Of a stretch of DNA of 60,710 bases, positions 44,263 to 57,070 are shown piece by piece (the first letter of the stretch is position 1; each line of letters starts with the position of its first letter). Where the stretch lies: assembly GCA_049999805.1 (NCBI GenBank), contig JBNGIO010006294.1:1-60710 (forward strand). The letters run 5' to 3'. The DNA is from Folioceros fuciformis. Lineage: Eukaryota; Anthocerotophyta; Anthocerotopsida; Anthocerotales. The notes below the pieces were generated by a model that worked only from the letters and a program-made list of their open reading frames with translations, did not search any database and was not told where the DNA came from. The position numbers were made by a program, and so were the translations under genes.

Positions 44263-46226
44263 ATGGCGTCGCTTGCGCACTGCTCATCCGTGTCTGCAAC
44301 ATTCCTAGGGTGAGCAAATGCAATACCTAGCTGCCGGGCCAATTTTTGTTTCCGTCTGGAATGTGGGTTCATGGGCTTACAGTATCCGGCTACTCTGCAT
44401 TTCAGTTATGTCTCAGGGATCAGGGACAACGTGGAGACCGGGCGACGGTGGAGGTCAAGGTTATGTGGAGCGAATCCTCGTTCCAGACCCTCACTTTTCT
44501 GTCAGGCATTCCAGGTCCTTGACGATGAAGGGGAGCAGGCTACACAGCGGTGGGCAACTGGCTGGCAGCGCAGACAAATTGTTTTCGGAGGGGCTTCAGC
44601 CCTTTTGGCTCTTTCCAATGTCACAGATTCGGCTGATGCCGAATCTTCAGATGGTCAGTACGCGTATGATGGTTGGACTGGTGGTGTGTGGGCAATGTGG
44701 ACGGAGCATGTCTGACGCAGTTGATATGCAATGCACGCTGGTTTCTGATCCTTGATACTGGAACTTATGATATGATCTTCGTGGACCTTTCAGGACCTGT
44801 AATTGTGGACCCGTCAGTTGCTTCGCAGGTTGACGAGCTAAATGCTTGCTCCTATGTGTACCCAACGAGGTCACCTCGGGGTTCTCTGGGACTGAACTGG
44901 TACACCACTTTCCCGGAACACCGTGGGATTGTGCTATTTATCTCAGCATCTCCTCTGCCTGACATAAATTCGTGTGTTCCCAGGGTCGAATCAAGAAAGC
45001 CTGAGCGCTACTCCTCTGCTGCACCCCTGACACGTGAGTTTTGGTTTCACCGATGATCTGTCTTCCAGGGGGCTCTGTCTGACGATGTTTATGTGCTGTG
45101 GCAATAGCGGATGCACGTCAACGAATTGTCTCCGAGCGATTTGATTACAAAAACAACGTTGTCATATCTGTTGCGGTGAGTAGGCGATTAATCCTGCTGT
45201 TGGTGACAAAATGTTTGGCACCTAAGGTTAGGCATTTTTTTGAATCTGTCTGATTCCCGCGTCTTTCCTGTTGCACTGAACTCTGGATCAGATCGGCCCC
45301 CCAAACTTCACATTCTTGAAGTCAAAAGACTCGAGCACCTGGGATGCCAAAGATGTTGCTCGTTCGGTTCTCTCTGACAAATCTACTTCGGTATACATGC
45401 CTCGTACTCTCCTCCTGCGTGGCCTGTTCTACAAGGTTGTCTTCAACTAACACACGGTTCCACTGTGGCTACAGAGAATGACAAGTGGTCAGCGAGTGGC
45501 TGAAGTGGCGATTCTGGATACACACAGCCAAGTGGTATCCACACTAGACTATGATAACCTTCCCTCTGTTGCTATGGTGTTAGGCATTCTATTTTGCTTC
45601 AATGCATTGGAAGCAGGTAGTCTCCTTCCGTTCTCTTTCCCTTACCGGACCACAGGTCTATCAGCTCATCAATGCTGATGCTCCCACAGATTGATGGCGT
45701 GACGTATTGGTACTACGAATATCTGACACAGAAGTCGCCTACAACTGATGTAAGCTGTGTGGTGTGAAGGAACGCTTCGAAACTGGGCCTGTGTCATGAC
45801 TTCTTCACCTCACCAGAGCAATCGTATCTTTGGCAGGTGTACTCTGCAGATGTGTACCGACATTCCTTAGCTGCCACCGCCGAGAGGGAGGGTGAGTGAA
45901 AGTGTGAATCTAATGCTGCGAGTTCGGGTTCCTTGTTGCATCCCCATTTTCTCTGATGACTTTTGTGGTGGTGTTTGGGTCCAGGCTACTTGTACTCCAT
46001 AAACGCTTCCGCTCTCGATACACGATGGAACGCTGTACACCACATCAATCCTTCTGCTGTTGTATTGGGTTCTTGAGAGTCAGATGTTTGTGACTGGGTC
46101 TTTACTGCGTGATCTCGTCTCTTGCAGATGGGACCTCTGCTGAATGCGTGCGTGGAGTCATTCCGGTTAACTCCCCCGACAGAAGAATATGTCCCACCCT
46201 ACAAAGACCCATGGCGGTTTTGGTGA
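44263..46226 (+). CDS. PPD5: PsbP-domain protein of the thylakoid lumen (PPD5-like), 11 exons
   Basis: Exons: 44263-44309, 44406-44653, 44794-44899, 44984-45033, 45108-45175, 45292-45390, 45475-45534, 45690-45749, 45837-45891, 45985-46034 and 46128-46226; 942 coding bases, 313 residues. The N-terminus reads as a bipartite lumen signal: a transit sequence, then WQRRQIVFGG followed by a hydrophobic stretch and ADA, which is the twin-arginine (Tat) pattern. The mature part has the PsbP fold segments SRKPERYSSAAPL, ARQRIVSERFDYK, TWDAKDVARSVLSDKS, TYWYYEYL and GYLYSINAS, ending DPWRFW. I recognise the PPD5 subgroup by this ending. Function in Arabidopsis is linked to the plastid lumen; the precise activity is unclear. 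Confidence 0.93.
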
Positions 46227-47166
46227 CGAAGAGTTAACCTCCGTCTTCAAGAGAGAAGACTCCATCCCATGTGTTTTTTCATAGTAAAACCTTCATGTCC
46301 CGACCAAGGTTTGAAGAACTTCGGTTCTCTTGGACCAGGAGAACTAAATTTTTCTGCCTTGTGATGAAAGACATTCATTGCCTCCTACTTGCGAGGATGC
46401 CAGGTGCGGGACACGACGAAAACCTTGAAACTGTGGCGGCTGACGGCTGCGATCGAATCAGAAAGGAATGTGCAATGCTCCACACCTGTGTCGCCTGTCC
46501 CTTACAATACAACAAGAAGACGTGTTGTTCAAATACGCTCCCATCTATCTTCACCGGGCGTGTGGAGAACAGACCGGGCCCAGTAAACGGGGTAGGTGGG
46601 CCACTGGAGAGCACAGAGTAAGGGGGCTGACCGCGTCCAAGCAGAGCAGCAGCAGGACGTCAGGTCCGCACGCCTCTAGGCTGGACACAGACACGGTGGT
46701 CTTATCGGTCTTGGTGGAAGTCCGGGCATCGCCGTTGCCAATTTGCATTCGCCATGCACCCAGTGTAATCCAGTCCCTGCCATCTCGAGCTGCCTTCATA
46801 GGCATCATGTGGTTGGTCATGCCATGCCACCCAGGGGCGGCTGGCCTAGTGTCGGCAGATAGGACATCGGTCTGCACACAGTCCAGTCAAGGGTGGAAGT
46901 GGTTATTTGGCTCCCGCAACTCTTCCGATCGTAGTGGATTGTGGTCAGCCGCTAGACTTGGTCCGCAAACGAGACGTGTGCGAGAAGCCGCAATTTGGAC
47001 AGCCTCGCGGAAGCTGTGGCCCGCTTGCCGTGCTGTAAGGCGATAAATCTCCAGGGTTGGCTGGCATGGAGGAGGCGCTGGTTGCAACCCACGTTCGCCC
47101 AGCGCTCCTCTGCCTCCAGAACTGTGGAGTGTATGCATGCACTGATTTGTTGCAGCGTCCGCAAGG
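46227..47166. other. Spacer upstream of the LRR receptor kinase
   Basis: No recognised gene on either strand; contains the probable promoter of the receptor kinase. Confidence 0.5.
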
Positions 47167-50003
47167 ATGCTGGGAGATGTTGCCGTTTGGTGCTGGGGGC
47201 AGCGACGCGCAGGCTGGAGGCTATGCGTGCACGTGATGTTGCTGGCCTTGATGGCCATAGGGGACGTGGAGGGGGCGTCTCCGGCGGAGGCAAGCGCGCT
47301 GCTCCAAGTGCAGGCCGCTCTCCACGATCCGCAGGGGGAAATGCGGTCGTGGGTGCAGGGTTCGGATCCCTGCGCGTCGTGGTGGTGGGGAGTGACCTGC
47401 AGCAGCAATGCGGTGGTGGGCTTGGACCTCAGCAATGCGGGGCTGTCGGGTAGCATCTCCCCCGCCATCGGGATGCTGTCCAGCCTGCAGAGCCTGAACC
47501 TGAGCAGCAACCGGCTCACGGGGGGCTTGCCCCCGGAGCTGGGCAACCTCACACAACTCTCCACCCTGAGGCTGGAGGAGAACGGACTCTCGGGAGCCAT
47601 ACCCCAGCAGCTGGCCAACCTCGCCCGCCTCACCAACCTTTTTCTGTCCCAGAACAGCTTCACCGGCCCCATCCCGCCCGACCTCCTCAACATCTCCTCC
47701 CTGGTGGAGGTGGAGTTGTGCAGCAACGGGCTCACTGGCGAGCTGCCCGCCGCGGTGGGATCGCTGCCCAACCTCAGCATTCTGGCCGTGTTCGGGAACG
47801 CGCTCACGGGGAGTTTGCCGCGGTCCTTCCGCTCGCCCGCTCTGTCGCGGCTGCTGGCCTTCGACAACCCGAAGCTGGGCGGCGTCATCCCCGGCGAGCT
47901 GTGCCCGGGGGGACACTCGCTCACGATGCTGGCGCTTTTCAACACCAGCGTGGCGGGGGCCATCCCCACCGACCTCGCCCACTGCACCTCGCTGCAGCGC
48001 CTCCGGATCGCAACCGGCTCCAAACTCGACGGGAACCTCCCCAGCTTCTGCCTGGAACCACAGCCGGACTTGAATTACGTGGAGCTCAGTGGCAACCGGC
48101 TCGTCGGCGGCATCCCTCCCAGCTTCGGGAGCTGCCCAGCGCTGCAAACGTTGAAGCTGGATGGCAACCAGCTGGTCGGGCCGCTTCCTGAGGAGCTGGG
48201 GAAGGCGACCAACCTCACGCTTTTGAACCTCTCTGGGAACCAACTCACCGGCAGCATTCCCCCTCAGCTCGGGGCTCTGTCTTCGCTTTCCAGCCTGGAG
48301 TTATCCGGTAACAAGCTCTCGGGGCCGGTGCCGCAGGAGCTCTTCACTGGCCTCTCCTCGCTGCAGACTCTCCACCTGAGTGACAACCAGTTGCAAGGGG
48401 AGCTGCCTGCATCCATCTCCGGGCTTAAGAGCGTGCAGCATTTGGACCTGGGGGGGAACAACTTGTCAGGAAGCATTCCCCCTGAGCTCGGGACCCTTGT
48501 TACCCTAATGTATGGGCTCAATCTGAGCCACAATGCGTTCAACGGAACCATCCCTGCCTCGCTGGGGAGTCTCGCCAAGCTGCAGAGTCTGGATTTGTCC
48601 TACAACAATCTGTCGGGCCGGATTCCAGCATCGCTGGGCGGCCTGCTAGCCTTGTCCTTCCTCAACCTCTCCTACAACCCCGGGCTCTCGGGCCCCATCC
48701 CAAACTCCCCGACATTCAACAAGTTCTCCCGATCTTCGTTTTTGGGGAATCCGGGCCTCTGCGGTTCCGTGCTTTCCGACTGCGCCGGGGACAGCGACGG
48801 CATCAGCAACAGCAGCAGCAGAAGAAGGAGCAAGGTTAACACTGGGGTGTTGGTCGGAGCCATAGTTGCCGTGGCTGTGACATGTGTGGGACTGCTCCTG
48901 GCTGTGCGGATTGGCATTGGCGGTACGTGGTCACGTCGTGCCAAGGGCCCGGGTCTTCTCCCGGATGAGTATCGGAAGTTCACATTCCAGGAGGTCATGG
49001 TCGCTACCAACAACCTGAGTCCCACGAACCTCATCGGGCAGGGAGGGTACGGCCAGGTGTACAAGGGTCTGCTCAACTCCGGGCAGGAGATTGCGGTGAA
49101 GACGATGAGAGTGAAGGAAGATGATCCCGGCCTGTTTCAGAGCTACTTGACGGAAATCCAGACGGCAGGTCAAGTCAGGCACCGTAACATCGTCAAGCTC
49201 TTAGGCTACTGCAAGCGCAAGCACACGGGGCTCATCGTTTACGAGTATCATCCCCTGGGTAGCCTGTGGGACGTCCTGTACAAGAGGAATGGGAATGGGA
49301 CGTACCTGGACTGGAAGATGCGCTACGAAATTGCCCTGGGCACTGCGCAAGCCATGTCTTACCTCCACTCGGACTGCGTCCCTCAGGTCCTGCACAGGGA
49401 TATCAACTGCAACAACATCCTTCTGGACCAGGACTTCGTTCCCCGTGTCACAGATTTCGGAGTTGCCAAGCTGGTGACTCCAGTGGACCGATCCACAGGG
49501 AAGATGGCAACCATGTCTGGCGTAACGGGATCTGTAGGCTACATTGCTCCTGGTGAGTCCCACCTACCTCCTGCTTGTGCTTTCTTTTCAAGGCTGTATA
49601 CACACGTACACAAGGGCTTGGGAATTTTGCTAAACCCCTGGCCTCGTGGTGGTGGTGTGTGGTCGCAGAGTACGCTTACACACTGAATGTGGGGGAGAAG
49701 AGTGATGTGTACAGCTATGGGGTTGTGCTGTTGGAGCTTCTCACGGGCAAGCAGCCTGTGGATCCCAGCTTCCAGGAGGGCATGGATTTGGTGCACTGGG
49801 TGAGGGACTGGCTCAAGAATAGTGACACCATCGATGTGGTGTTGGAGCAGGGGCTGCGAGAGGCCGTGCAATCCTCAGGGCCTGAAGCTCAGGAGATCGC
49901 CTCCACACTCAGCATAGCCATCCTGTGCACCAGTAACACCCCCTCTGACAGGCCCACCATGAAGAATGTAGAGAAGATGTTGCTCAAGCTCAAGGGGTGC
50001 TGA
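47167..50003 (+). CDS. Leucine-rich-repeat receptor-like kinase, 2 exons
   Basis: Exons 47167-49552 and 49669-50003, about 906 residues. A signal peptide with the hydrophobic run VMLLALMAI ends near EGAS. The LRR N-terminal cap holds DPCASWWWGVTC. More than a dozen LRRs with the L--L-LS-N-L-G-IP pattern follow (~85-530), then a single transmembrane helix (~559-582), and a kinase domain from ~604. Kinase motifs present: GQGGYGQVYKG (glycine loop), IAVK (lysine ~640), HRDINCNN (catalytic loop ~741), DFG (~763) and GYIAPEYAY split by the intron. Because it has both HRD and DFG it should be an active Ser/Thr kinase. The ligand is unknown. The XI/PEPR-like look of the kinase is an impression only. 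The ectodomain is GC-rich compared with its neighbours. Confidence 0.94.
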
Positions 50004-51870
50004 GACCCGAATCTCATGGCCAGGAGCCCTTTCAATCAACCCGTCTGCTCAGATATTGCAACAAATGCTTCCGACTCGGCAGCGCCTTGTGAGACTGAAC
50101 TGTTGTCGATAACAAACAGCCTTCAGTTCCGGATATGATTTGGTGGATGATGCCATTACTAGGCGGAAGGCATTCGAATGCCTGCCAGTGCAAATGTTGT
50201 TCTAGCACTCCTTGCCCCAAGCGCCATTGCCGTTTTGTGAAGGGTCGGGAGAAGGAGCCGGGCGAGCCCGAACAGAATGTGGATCACGCGCCACCAACCC
50301 AAGCTGCAGCCAAAACACGGAATCTTGTCCCGAGGCGATGTGAATCTGACCAGCCTGTCAGCATCTTACTTGCGTGAAGACAAAGAGGTGAGAGACAATG
50401 GCCCGCAGAAGCTGGCAACACGGGTGATCGATTATGACATGGCTAAATCCTAAGTAGGTGCCAAGTAATATTTCGTTGAGAGAAGTGGAGTGGCTGGACA
50501 GACCAGACCGGCTGGGATATGTGGGTTTGCCACTCGCTGGTGCAACGGCCGCCCAACAAGGAGTCTCCAAATCTCATCTGCCCTTGTTTGTCTCTTCCAT
50601 CCATGTGTCTTGGGATGTGCAGTGGTAAACTAGGTTAAGCATGTCCGACAAATTTCGAGCATGCGGTACTGGTTGGGCATTGCAGAGGCACGATCATGCC
50701 GTCATCCTGCGCAGCCATCGCTGCAAGGGTTTGGGATTCTGGACCAATGCCATTTTGAGAATATTCTGTTGTCATACATGTCACCGTCTGTTTTCACCAA
50801 ATTTTTTAACAAAGGCCCGTGCATTTCCACGTCCTGCTTGCGTCAGATCACACTCGACGTCTTCAACCACCTTCGAAGAGTCGCAGCGTCGCAAGGATTT
50901 AGCCCAATGGCCCCACCATCAGACCATCGTGTTTCGGGCAGAGTCGTCGCCTACATCCACATTGTACACTGTATGTTCTCTGTGTCTAATCTTCGAAACA
51001 CGTGGACTCCAAGCGATGCCGGTTTGCTTAGAGTAAATCTTGCATTTCATCACTTCCGTTCCGATCTCACATTCACAAGGCCCAACCGGATGAGACGAGG
51101 CATTGGCAACCATAGCAACGAGCATGTACGTATAAAAGGATTAGGCAGGTAACAGGATTGGGAAAAAGTGTTATAACAAAGGCCTCGCCCTTCACTGAAA
51201 GCGTTGAGGGCCAAGACAAGTACTCGACATTAGGTCGAGTACAAATTCCACAAATACACACGTCAAGAAGTTTTCAAACCTGTTTAGCACGCTCAAATGT
51301 ATCCAGTTCGCCAAATGAAGCACAGGCTTCTGTTTGAAAAGCGTCCACAGCTATGTTTCTCCGCATAGAACTCTGAGCTCCATCACAAAGCTCCTTCCTG
51401 TCCTCCTCATGGAACTTGGGCTCCGCACTGCTTCCTCATCTTGGTCAAGGCAGACTGTTCATTCTTCAAGATAATCTGCCAACCCGCGTCTATAGTATAC
51501 CATCCCAAAGCTATATCACATTTCGATTTTGCAGGCTGCTGGACACCATTCCACAAAACTCCATGGTTGTCCTTATACTGAAATACATGAAGGGGTTAAG
51601 GGCCCAAATGATCCTCAGCTTGTACACTCGTCGACCTCATGTCCGGACGATGTACCACATATCCAACTGATTGATATCCTTTCCTTTCCAAGGTGGTTTC
51701 AGTTCAGCTTGGTCACCTTGGTGTGGCCTGTGCTCCTTTGCAGCGCAGGCCACCTGATGTGCCATGAAACTCTGCAACTCCACTTGGCGGACTAGAGGCC
51801 CATAGTGTTGAGCATGAGCATCCCTCCTTGTAGGATACTTGGTCATGCCCAGCAATGTCAGCGGTGGAGA
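50004..51870. other. Spacer between receptor kinase and signal peptidase
   Basis: About 1.9 kb without a recognisable coding sequence. Frames such as 50641-51036 have no domain or codon pattern that supports a gene. Confidence 0.5.
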
Positions 51871-53678
51871 TTAGGGGCTTTGAACTTTGAACTGCAAGTA
51901 CTGTGTCTCGTCCAAAACTGTGCTTCCCAGCCTTGTTGGTGGCCAGTACCTGACTACAGACCTCCCTAGAATATTCTTCACAGGAAGTGGACCCCTGCCA
52001 GGAAGTAACAGACTCAGTGCTTTTGTTGGTTACACCACAAGAAGAAAAAAACCATCACTGCAGAGCGAGTCCCACCAGACATGTGAGTCATAACTGTTGT
52101 TGCGGTTGTCACCCATCACGAACACGTAGCCACTGGGCACACTCTGCCACACCCTTGTTCAGGTTAGCACAGCATTGAGCTTAGCCTGGCTCGAAATTAG
52201 AAAGGGAGGAAGGCATCTTAGTCTAACCACGGGCCTCATGTTGTATGCTGGAGGCTCTGCAATGAAATCCTCCGTTTTGACAACTCCGTTCACCACAAGC
52301 TTTCCATCGTTCACCTGTTATTCACACCAAATAAATATTATTCTTCAAATCCAAGCAGAAGTGCTTTCCATCGTTCACCTGTTATTCACACCAAATAAAT
52401 ATTATTCTTCAAATCCAAGCAGAAGTGCTTGTTGAGCTCTCCGCGTGATGGGGCATACCTCCACCAGGTCCCCAGCTTTAGCAACAACTCTTTTGATGAA
52501 GACCTCACTTGCACTGTACCCTCTTGACTGAACAACAAAAATTTCGTCAGATGCCTAGAGCATAGCAAGCAGTTATAGCAGAAATCAGCTACGAATATCA
52601 CTTTCCACCTGTAGAACTTCGGGGGCCCTGAAAATGACGATATCATTGATGCTAGGACTTTTGAAATAATAGGACACCTGAGGCACAGAGAATGAAGTCA
52701 GTCTCAGCAGAAACTTAAGCCCCGATGTCAGTTAGTTGCCTACCACAAGCTGGAATTGACAAGTTGTCGACTGAAGCTAACCTTTTCCGCAATTATGCGG
52801 TCACCAACATCAAATGTAGGATACATCGAGAGGGAAGGAATGAAGCGAGGCTCAGCAATAAACCATCTGAAGCAGAGAGAAATTGCAAAGACTGCCAATA
52901 CTGTCTTTCCATCTTCTGCAGTGAAACTCATCCAGTCAGGCAACCAACTTATCTTCTGGCCACCTGCTTTAGAGTCCGCTCCTGCCACCTCTCCACCTTG
53001 CTTCTGAGAGATGGTAACATTCTGTGTCATTCCACTACCACCACCATCACCACCTCCACCATCACCACCACCACCACCGTCCACTCCCCTGCTGTCATCT
53101 CCAGAAAGAGCACTGCAAACCATAAAATGCCTAGACTGTTTGGAGTACCATGGAGCTTGAATGAACTCATGGCAAGGCAGCCACTTGGTAAAACTAGAGG
53201 CCAAGTAGCCTGGCATCTCAGCAACCTGAAACCTCAAGAGCAGAGTATCAGACCTGGAGATCCCAGGACAACCCGACCGAACTCTCCTTCCTTGACGAGA
53301 AGTTTTATGACTTGGCACGAATGTAGAGCGTGAGAAATTCAAGGAACCGCTGCATAGGAAGCCCTTGCGTAAAGAACGTGCCCGAAGAGAGTCAGCTTCC
53401 GCAGGAGCTACACAGGGACGGGGTGAACAAAGAGAGTCTTCTGCGAGTTTTTCCTTTGTAGATCTGCCTAAAGCACTGCAACCTGCAATCCCGTGTAGAA
53501 CCGGTCCCGTTCGACACTTGACAGGAAACTGGAACAGTAGTCTCCTGCCACTGACCAGCTTGAGAGCAATGTCTTCCCTGAAAGCACTTTCCCTGGAGTA
53601 GTCTCCAAGAGCAAAACCAGGTACTGAATTCTTCACAGGCAGCAGCGCAAGTGGACTCATGATCACAAAGGTACCCAT
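51871..53678 (-). CDS. TPP: Plastid type I signal peptidase (thylakoid processing peptidase), 6 exons
   Basis: Membrane Ser/Lys peptidase that removes lumen-targeting signals; substrates would include Tat/Sec-targeted proteins such as the PPD encoded nearby (inference). Exons on the minus strand: 52782-53678, 52609-52677, 52459-52554, 52228-52314, 52076-52143 and 51871-51994; 446 residues. Exon 1 encodes a long transit region, a Gly/Asp-rich linker (53030-53090), a hydrophobic segment ([13 protein letters not shown]) and [15 protein letters not shown] with the nucleophile Ser. Exon 2 gives [16 protein letters not shown]. Exon 3 gives [12 protein letters not shown] with the general-base Lys. 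Exon 5 gives [11 protein letters not shown] and exon 6 gives [18 protein letters not shown]. The intron 3/exon 4 boundary is tandemly duplicated. The ATG at 53678 is the first in frame; 53660 is an alternative. Confidence 0.94.
52301..52428. repeat. 64-bp tandem duplication across an intron 3' splice site of the signal peptidase gene
   Basis: The block beginning TTTCCATCGTTCACCTG at 52301 repeats exactly at 52365. Each unit contains the first ~16 coding bases of exon 4, the AG acceptor and the end of intron 3. The upstream acceptor would read into an in-frame TGA, so only the acceptor next to 52314 gives full-length protein. Confidence 0.92.
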
Positions 53679-54756
53679 GTTGACAAGTTTCTGCAACAGT
53701 CTCCACAAGGAGTGCAGTGTAGACAACAAAGAGTCTACCCACACAAAGCCGCAGAATTTGATTACGACATCTTGACAGCAAGCGTGTAACCTCTGTGGGC
53801 AGCGAGGAATGAGTCTGTCGAATCAAACAGACGTGCGGGCCAGAAAGCAAGCAAAGAATGGAGACTTCTATGTGTGCCCGGGTTGTGAGGTCCGGAGTTG
53901 CTGACAGTCAAGGGGTAGCAACAAGGACAAGCCGGATCTACCTTGGAATCAGCAAGACAAGGCAGAGCTCGCAGACACGTTAGCGAAGAGCAGTATGGCA
54001 ACAAAGACAGAGACGAGATAAGGGGGAGCAAGGTTATATGACAAATGTGCGGTGCCGGCTGCCCGCGAGCACCGCAAATCTTCAAAGCTTCCGCAACGGA
54101 TTGGGACACTCATTTGCCCAAGCTGGGAACGGGTTCGGCAGCCTGGGAGCCCTGTTCAAAAAGTCGGACTCCCAAGCTCCACACGTCCCGCAGTTGCCCG
54201 AGATGGCCTTGCTGCCGAGACGAGCAACTTCTGAAAGCTGGACCTATCGTCGAAACGGACAATAAGGATACGGTAGAGAGGTGAACAACACCAAATTAAG
54301 GGAAAAGATTTTACTGGCTGTCACGTCGGACATGCAGGGAAAGGTTGTTTTTCATTTTCTCCAGCGCTCCCGTGTCGATAACTTCTCAGATCGGGATCCT
54401 CGAAGGGTTAGTTAGCTTTTACTTTACACAACATGCAGTCTGTACTCAACCAGTTTTTAACTCCCGCCGGAGAGTTCGAACCCAGGAGAGATCTTCACTC
54501 GGCCGAGAGACGCGTGTTACTCGGCATGATGCTTTCAGATCTTCAGAGACGACGAGGCACCATGCCTACTCTTTTCTGACAGAGAGCAAAAATGTGGAGG
54601 CTGTAACCCTCGCATGAGTCATGACCACAGCCGAAGGAGACTTCCCCTGTCAAGGAGTGAGAGACTTCTCTACAAGTTTACTCAAATCACAGCTAAAATG
54701 CCTATCTAAATCCGCACCGAAACAATTGGAACAAACAAACTGAACCGGGCGACCAA
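53679..54756. other. Spacer between signal peptidase start and AXS stop
   Basis: About 1.1 kb. Holds the signal-peptidase promoter and the AXS 3' untranslated region. No gene seen. A TTCGAA motif at about 54475 does not fold into a tRNA. Confidence 0.5.
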
Positions 54757-57070
54757 CTAGCTAGAAGCCACAACTTTGTTCATCGCTTGCTGGACTGCTC
54801 GGGCGTATGTGTTATACTGGTAAGTCAGTGTAGCCTCCAACAAATCAGGCAGTGAAGTAGTTGGCTCCCAACCTGCAGCAGATATTACGGGATCAGCGGG
54901 CAGACCTTCGCAGAGTCATACGCTGACACAAATCAATAGTCTCGATTGTATACCGAGTTGTCGTTTTATGATTGTCATGTCTGGAATGCGTTTGTCACTG
55001 TCATCATAACCCTCACCATAAAAGTCCTTGGAGCTAACGTCCAAGGTAGGTACCTCCGGCTCTGGCTGCTTGCTTACTTTGCAGTAGATCTGTAATTGAA
55101 CAGAATTAGCCTGTTCCATTCACCCCTCGACTCCACAGGACTGGACAGAGGATCGTCAAGGAGGTACCTTTGTCATAAGGTTGGCGAGCTCCCTCACAGT
55201 TGCTTCGTTATCAGGGTTGCCCACGTTGAAAATGTGACCGTTTGCTTCCTCTGGATTCTCCTGGAAACTCGCAAAATTCAGATAAGTATATGCACAGCTG
55301 AATACTTGGCATTTATCAGGAAAGTATGGCAAGTGACACCAAACTAGTTGCTGAAGGAAAGGGTAGTATGACTAGTCTCACAATGATACGCAAGACAGCT
55401 TCAATAGCATCCTTGATGTACACAAATGTACGCTGCGACTTTCCCCCATCGACTAGCCTCAAAGGCTCTCCTCGCATCAAGTTCTGGACAAGGTAAATTT
55501 GGTTAGAAACAGGCACAAACAGCATATATGAGATACAGGACTCACTAGGCAGGTAAAGGCTGCTAAGGAGATTACAGTGCTGAAGCATGCTAGAACTCGT
55601 GGCACGCCTTCACTTGGCCCATCCACGCCCGGGATGAAGTCCATTCGGGGGCCAATCCAATTGAATGGTCTAACTATTGTAAACTTCAGATCATTTTCAG
55701 CACCCTCCGCTGCAAAACTCAAGTGTTCAAACCACAACTGGTCAGTGGCTCCACACGAAGTCCTTCAGAGGCAGATAACACTGATCACAGAAGATAGCAA
55801 CTCATACCGTAAATCACACGTTCAATCAACTGTTTTGCACAAGCATAAGACCAGCGTTGCTTTTCAATTGGGCCAAAGATGCAAGGAGATGCATCTTCCT
55901 TAAGGAGATAAAACCTTTCATCCTGTTGGAGACCAAAATGCCACGCTCAGCCACTGTGCTGATACCAGCTGGAAAGCAAATAAGTAAAGTGCTGACTTTG
56001 TCAGAAGCTTCATACACACAACACCGACAGCAAAAAGCGCCTTGATGTAGTAAGGGCTGCCACTCGACCCTCTGATAGATAGCCAGAGAATCCAACATAC
56101 ATGAGAGTAGACGGGACCGTTTGTCGTAGTCCACTGTGCTTTACCTTACGTAAGGGGCTGTCTTCTGGGAGAAAGCTCCCGATAGTCTTGCCATACACCT
56201 CACACGTTGAAAAATGGATCAAACGCTTCCTGTTATCAGTACAATGTCGGACCTGCCCCAATGCACAGAAGCAGGAGTCAGAACACGTGACTCTTGCCCC
56301 TGCAGACAGCTAAAACTGGCAACAACCCCGATTCCGGATACTCCATCTCCTGGGAAAAGAAAAGTTGCAGGGGCGACATTGTCCAAAGCAACGCCAGAGA
56401 AAAGTTCTAAAGGTCTTACCACTGGCAAGGCATCGTTGAAATTGCTGTAGATGGTATCAATAGGTCGAGTATTGTAGTCTGCTGGCGTGCAAATTGCAGC
56501 CAAGTTAACAGTCTGAAGCACAAGGCTATTCAGTAAGTAGTACGAAGCACACACTCGCAAACCCAGCGCAGCACCGTCAGAGTAGCAACCACATCACGGC
56601 CATGCAGGTCGAACATTCAAGACCACTGTGCTGGCGCCTCGAAGTCATGCTAAACATATCCAACAAGCCAGATCGCGGTCCAAGCAGCCTCGCACTCTCG
56701 GCGGCAAAACACACCCCTCAATTGCTCACTGGAACAGCAACACACGGCTACAGCTACACAGTAGATGAGGTTTCAAGCTCGTGAAAGAGAAATGAAGGAT
56801 TCTGACCACATCCGCCCTCTTCACGAGCCCCTCCAAACGAGGATCCTGCTTGATGTTGAGCTTGTAAAATTCAATACGTGTAGTCCATGGTTTGGAAGGA
56901 TCAAGCAGATGCTGAATCTTGTCGCTGTAGACATCGATAGCTATTACGTGGTGCTCTGTCTCCGACATAAGCCTCTCACAAAGGTGAGATCCAATAAAGC
57001 CTCCGGCACCAATGATGCACAGCTTCAGAGGCTTGATCTGCCGGCCCTGAAGATCAACTCGAGCGGCCAT
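54757..57070 (-). CDS. AXS: UDP-apiose/UDP-xylose synthase, 9 exons
   Basis: NAD-dependent short-chain dehydrogenase/decarboxylase that converts UDP-glucuronate to UDP-apiose and UDP-xylose in the cytosol, for cell-wall pectin and glycan synthesis. Exons on the minus strand: 56807-57070, 56421-56512, 56145-56252, 55808-55922, 55576-55709, 55382-55483, 55168-55260, 54954-55089 and 54757-54872; about 386 residues, matching the Arabidopsis length. Exon 1 has the Rossmann motif GAGGFIGSHLCE. Exon 3 has IHFSTCEVYGKTIG. Exon 4 has QRWSYACAKQLIER, giving the catalytic Tyr-x3-Lys. Exon 5 has RPFNWIGPRMDFIPG and exon 8 has DFYGEGYDDSDKRIPDM. Plants with apiose-containing rhamnogalacturonan II need this enzyme. 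The start at 57070 gives the usual short N-terminus before VDLQGRQI. Confidence 0.96.

Noticed and set aside
46887-48243. Long minus-strand frames (378 and 340 codons) opposite the LRR receptor kinase
   Set aside because: They mirror the GC-rich, repetitive LRR coding strand and have no domain; the plus-strand gene explains the region.
50641-51152. 131- and 163-codon plus frames between receptor kinase and signal peptidase
   Set aside because: Composition and lack of any family suggest non-coding spacer.
54460-54530. Possible tRNA from a TTCGAA motif
   Set aside because: Flanking bases do not pair into acceptor or TpsiC stems on either strand.
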